Source: Clostridia bacterium (GTDB lineage: Bacteria; Bacillota; Clostridia; Christensenellales; Borkfalkiaceae). Taken from it: a stretch of 53,075 bases of DNA. Position 1 is the stretch's first letter. Every line of letters starts with the position of its first letter. The DNA lies in contig JAFTQB010000002.1 in NCBI GenBank assembly GCA_017462985.1, positions 1-53,075 on the forward strand, given 5' to 3'. The position numbers were made by a program, and so were the translations under genes. This document shows, piece by piece, positions 46,912 through 53,075 of this stretch. Below the pieces are notes generated by a model that worked only from the letters and a program-made list of their open reading frames with translations, had not been told where the DNA came from and ran no database searches.

Positions 46912-46940
46912 ATTATAGCAAAGATTTTCGTAAATTTCAA
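46912..46940 (-). promoter_or_regulatory. Promoter of the yicC-to-lysC cluster
   Basis: The minus strand reads TTGAAA (46935-46940), 17 nt, TATAAT (46912-46917), 28 bases before the yicC start. Confidence 0.85.
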
Positions 46941-46982
46941 GGGTTTGACCGAAAATTTTCTCTTTTTTTCAAAAAGAGAGGA

Positions 46983-51301
<4,319 letters not shown>

Positions 51302-51308
51302 AGCAAAT

Positions 51309-51337
51309 ATTATACCACACCCGCGCCGATTTTGCAA
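51309..51337 (-). promoter_or_regulatory. pcrA promoter placed to give a leaderless mRNA
   Basis: The minus strand reads TTGCAA (51332-51337), 17 nt, TATAAT (51309-51314), then ATTTGCT and ATG. Same geometry as queH. Confidence 0.85.
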
Positions 51338-51396
51338 CTACCTACCGCCACAAATTTGCGCAACGGGCGAATGAACGGAATTTCTTTCCTTTCGTG

Positions 51397-51417
51397 ATTG
51401 TACCCTTTGGGTACAAT
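51397..51417. other. Hairpin after the unknown 129-aa gene
   Basis: Perfect 9-bp inverted repeat ATTGTACCC/GGGTACAAT with a 3-nt loop, two bases past the stop codon. It has no T run on the minus strand, so it is a weak terminator at best. Confidence 0.5.
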
Positions 51418-51418
51418 A

Positions 51419-51808
51419 TTATTTCTCAAACGCACATTCTCGCTTAAAGCGTTCTAATGCGCGCAGATACCGCTCGCTCAGATCGAGCGTATAGCGCTGT
51501 TTTTCCTCGTAAGAGAGCGCGTCGTACACCGCGTGATCGGTCAATCGACCGATGGCGTCGCTCACTTCGCCCTCTTTTAGCAGCATTTCTTTCACTCGTT
51601 CGTAAAACGCGTCTACCTGTTCGCCCGAAACGCGTTTTTGCATTTCGCGGTGAAAATGCCTGCCCGCCTCTTGAATATTTAAACCCGATTCCTCCGCGTA
51701 AGCGAGCATTTGCTGTTGTTCTTCCTTGCAATCTGCCCAAAACCCGTCCTTTATCCTGCGTTTTGCTTGCCTTGCCACTGCGCGTAGCGTGCGCCCCGTT
51801 TGCGACAT
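51419..51808 (-). CDS. Uncharacterised helical protein
   Basis: A 129-aa soluble, charged protein that I do not recognise. It starts MSQTGRTLRAVARQAKRRIK, a strongly basic first helix, followed by acidic and mixed helices (KEEQQQMLAYAEESG, EQVDAFYERVKEMLL, EEKQRYTLDLSERYLRALERF). There is no signal peptide or membrane span. GAGGTG precedes the ATG. It lies between rpsU (same direction, with a terminator in between) and the pcrA promoter. The conserved-looking helical pattern and good ribosome site support a real gene. Confidence 0.65.
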   Translation of the reverse strand: MSQTGRTLRAVARQAKRRIKDGFWADCKEEQQQMLAYAEESGLNIQEAGRHFHREMQKRVSGEQVDAFYERVKEMLLKEGEVSDAIGRLTDHAVYDALSYEEKQRYTLDLSERYLRALERFKRECAFEK

Positions 51809-51869
51809 AATTCACCTCTTCGTCCGTTTTTTTGCGATTTTTCGACTTCGTTTTTCATTTTTTGCAAAT

Positions 51870-51898
51870 AAAAAAGCTCACGCACTCGTGAGCTTTTT
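51870..51898 (-). terminator. Terminator of rpsU
   Basis: Stem AAAAAGCTCACG/CGTGAGCTTTTT with loop CACT, followed leftward by TTATTTGC; eight bases past the rpsU stop. Confidence 0.9.
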
Positions 51899-51904
51899 CT
51901 TTCG

Positions 51905-52081
51905 TTAGTTTCTGCTTCTCTTTCTTGCGGCTTCCGACTTCTTCTTTCTTCTTACGGAAGGCTTTTCATAAAATTCCTTCTTTCTAAGATCGCCGATGAT
52001 ACCGTCGCGGGAGCATTTTCTCTTAAAACGGCGCAATGCGCTTTCTACGTTTTCGTTTTCACCAACTCTTACCGTGGACAT
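51905..52081 (-). CDS. rpsU: Ribosomal protein bS21
   Basis: Small-subunit protein S21, 58 aa, very basic. It begins [20 protein letters not shown] and continues [23 protein letters not shown], a classic S21 pattern, with a Lys/Arg-rich C-terminus. ATG at 52081 follows GGAGGG; the upstream in-frame codon has no ribosome site. Single-gene unit with its own promoter and terminator. Confidence 0.96.
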   Translation of the reverse strand: MSTVRVGENENVESALRRFKRKCSRDGIIGDLRKKEFYEKPSVRRKKKSEAARKRSRN

Positions 52082-52125
52082 ACTTTTCAACCCTCCTTCG
52101 CCTACGCATTTATTCGTACTCCGTA

Positions 52126-52154
52126 ATTATAGCAATTTACAACTTTTAAGTCAA
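52126..52154 (-). promoter_or_regulatory. Promoter of rpsU
   Basis: The minus strand reads TTGACT (52149-52154), 17 nt, TATAAT (52126-52131), 45 bases before the start codon. Confidence 0.88.
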
Positions 52155-52195
52155 GCTATTTTATACCGATTTTTGGCATTTTTCGAAGGAATTTT

Positions 52196-52813
52196 TCACG
52201 GCGATACTTTTTCAAAATCGGACGCGGGATGCTTGCACCACGGGCAAATGAAATCGTCGGGCAATTCCCCCTCGTGTTCGTAGCCGCAAACCGTGCAAAC
52301 CCATTTTTCTTTCTTTTCGGGCGTAGGCGCAGCCGTCGCCTTGGGCTTGATATTCGCTTGATAATACGCGTAGGTTACGCTCGGATCGCTCGAAAGCGTC
52401 TTCGCCGAAACGACCTCCGCCACGAACAGCGTATGCGTGCCGTAATCGTACGCGCCCGCTACCTTTGCCGAAATCACGGCGTTCGTGTACTTGGGCAGAT
52501 AGATCAAGCCGTTTGCGCTCCGCTCGTAAGCAAAACCCTCGAATTTATCGGTATCTCTGCCGCTCGCAAACCCGAACCGTTTGAAAATTTCAAACGGCGT
52601 TTGCTCCGTCAGCACCGAAACGTTGAATTCGCCCGTCTTGCGGATTAACTCTTCGGTATAGTTGCTCTTGTTCACGAACACCACGATTCGCGTAGGATTA
52701 TCCGTGAGCATCGAAACCGTATTCACGATACAGCCGTTATCCTTTTCCCCGTCCTTCGTCGTAACCACGAACAGCCCGTAGCTGAGCGTATACATCGCTT
52801 TCTTATCGATCAT
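52196..52813 (-). CDS. Flavin reductase-rubredoxin fusion (high-molecular-weight rubredoxin)
   Basis: A 205-aa two-domain redox protein. Residues 1-155 are an FMN-binding flavin reductase-like domain (MYTLSYGLFVVTT, GCIVNTVSMLTDNPTRI, NKSNYTEELI). A Pro/Ala linker follows, then residues 166-205 are a rubredoxin (CTVCGYEHEGELP, then CPWCKHPASDF) that binds one iron through four cysteines. Such Hrb proteins pass electrons from NAD(P)H oxidoreductases to flavodiiron proteins or superoxide reductase. The start at 52813 is preceded by GGAGG. The adjacent upstream gene is a superoxide reductase, a natural electron acceptor. Confidence 0.93.
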   Translation of the reverse strand: MIDKKAMYTLSYGLFVVTTKDGEKDNGCIVNTVSMLTDNPTRIVVFVNKSNYTEELIRKTGEFNVSVLTEQTPFEIFKRFGFASGRDTDKFEGFAYERSANGLIYLPKYTNAVISAKVAGAYDYGTHTLFVAEVVSAKTLSSDPSVTYAYYQANIKPKATAAPTPEKKEKWVCTVCGYEHEGELPDDFICPWCKHPASDFEKVSP

Positions 52814-52837
52814 CACCGCGCCTCCGATTTTAATTTT

Positions 52838-53075
52838 TTAAGCTTTCCAAAGCCCGTGCAGGTTGCAGTATGCGTACACCGCCACAACCTTTTCGCCGCT
52901 TCTTAAACTGAACGTTACTTCGGGCGCTTCGTCCGCCGCAAAATACTTCATTTGATAGCCGTCCGTCGTTTCCAACGCAACCCATTCGATAAGATGTTCC
53001 GCGCTCATCGGATGCATTACGCTCCCCACCGATACGCGCACCCTGCTGCACTTCTTTTCCACAACGGGAATATGC
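52838..53075 (-). CDS. Superoxide reductase / desulfoferrodoxin, C-terminal part (5' end outside window)
   Basis: Reduces superoxide to hydrogen peroxide in anaerobes without producing oxygen. The frame is open to the right edge (HIPVVEKK at the visible N-terminus), so the start lies outside the window. The catalytic iron site is recognisable: HPMSAEHLIEWV supplies two histidines, and YCNLHGLW near the end supplies the cysteine and another histidine. Whether a desulfoferrodoxin N-terminal iron domain is present cannot be seen. It is 24 bases upstream of the flavin reductase-rubredoxin gene and probably cotranscribed. Confidence 0.93.
   Translation of the reverse strand, partial: HIPVVEKKCSRVRVSVGSVMHPMSAEHLIEWVALETTDGYQMKYFAADEAPEVTFSLRSGEKVVAVYAYCNLHGLWKA

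Overview
The window looks like a chromosomal segment of an endospore-forming anaerobic member of the Clostridia. Spore genes are present (SpoVT and a GerA-GerB-GerC germinant receptor operon). Anaerobe redox proteins are present (a 2[4Fe-4S] ferredoxin, a flavoprotein-rubredoxin and a superoxide reductase). Housekeeping gene order is typical of Firmicutes (ruvCAB-queA; yicC-gmk-rpoZ-priA-def-fmt-rsmB-rlmN-rpe; rpmE-DUF1385/prmC-prfA-rsmI). Shine-Dalgarno sites and vegetative promoters (TTGACA-17-TATAAT type) are easy to read by eye. I cannot name the species.

Layout. 1-1.7 kb: the 3' end of a large serine recombinase, a palindromic repeat and tRNA-Leu. 1.8-7.3 kb: spoVT, then a leftward translation cluster (rpmE; a DUF1385-PrmC fusion; prfA; rsmI; yugP). 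7.4-11.8 kb: a rightward MDR oxidoreductase-HAD-YfcE operon, leftward queH and rightward rlmL-type methyltransferase. 12.1-13.9 kb: an AT-rich leftward pair (lipoprotein, DUF1292) behind a long structured leader with an attenuator-like terminator. 14-20.1 kb: aminotransferase, trmN6 and the ger operon. 20.3-26.4 kb: a small unknown protein, an MntR/DtxR regulator, a zinc-ribbon/LRR protein and ruvC-ruvA-ruvB-queA. 26.5-30.0 kb: a 48-aa protein gene, then a mini-island (tyrosine recombinase plus cytosine methyltransferase plus HNH endonuclease) bounded by perfect 42-bp direct repeats. 30.1-36.1 kb: two more zinc-ribbon/LRR proteins, ferredoxin, cysteine desulfurase and a degenerate EF-G paralogue. 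36.3-37 kb: an XRE repressor and a divergent small gene sharing an operator array. 37-51.3 kb: a long leftward run from lysC back to yicC, then ligA and pcrA. 51.4-53.1 kb: an unknown gene, rpsU, flavin reductase-rubredoxin and a partial superoxide reductase.

Threads that tie the window together. PrmC methylates the GGQ glutamine of RF1, whose gene lies directly downstream. Def, Fmt, RsmB and RlmN sit in one translation cluster. The flavin/rubredoxin protein and superoxide reductase form an oxygen-defence pair. Intergenic gaps are littered with two families of short palindromic repeats, at least twelve copies of one of them. Some copies abut genes closely enough to supply the stop codon.

Most striking signals: (i) the 13.64-13.89 kb leader, where a perfect promoter places the transcript start on the first strand of a 15-bp closing helix enclosing a possible pseudoknot, followed by a terminator and mutually exclusive hairpins; (ii) the restriction-modification island inserted in what looks like a transcription terminator with a 13-7-13 recombinase core; (iii) two clear leaderless-type promoters (queH, pcrA), with the -10 box exactly 7 nt before ATG and no Shine-Dalgarno. 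All assignments come from reading the sequence; no database search was run.
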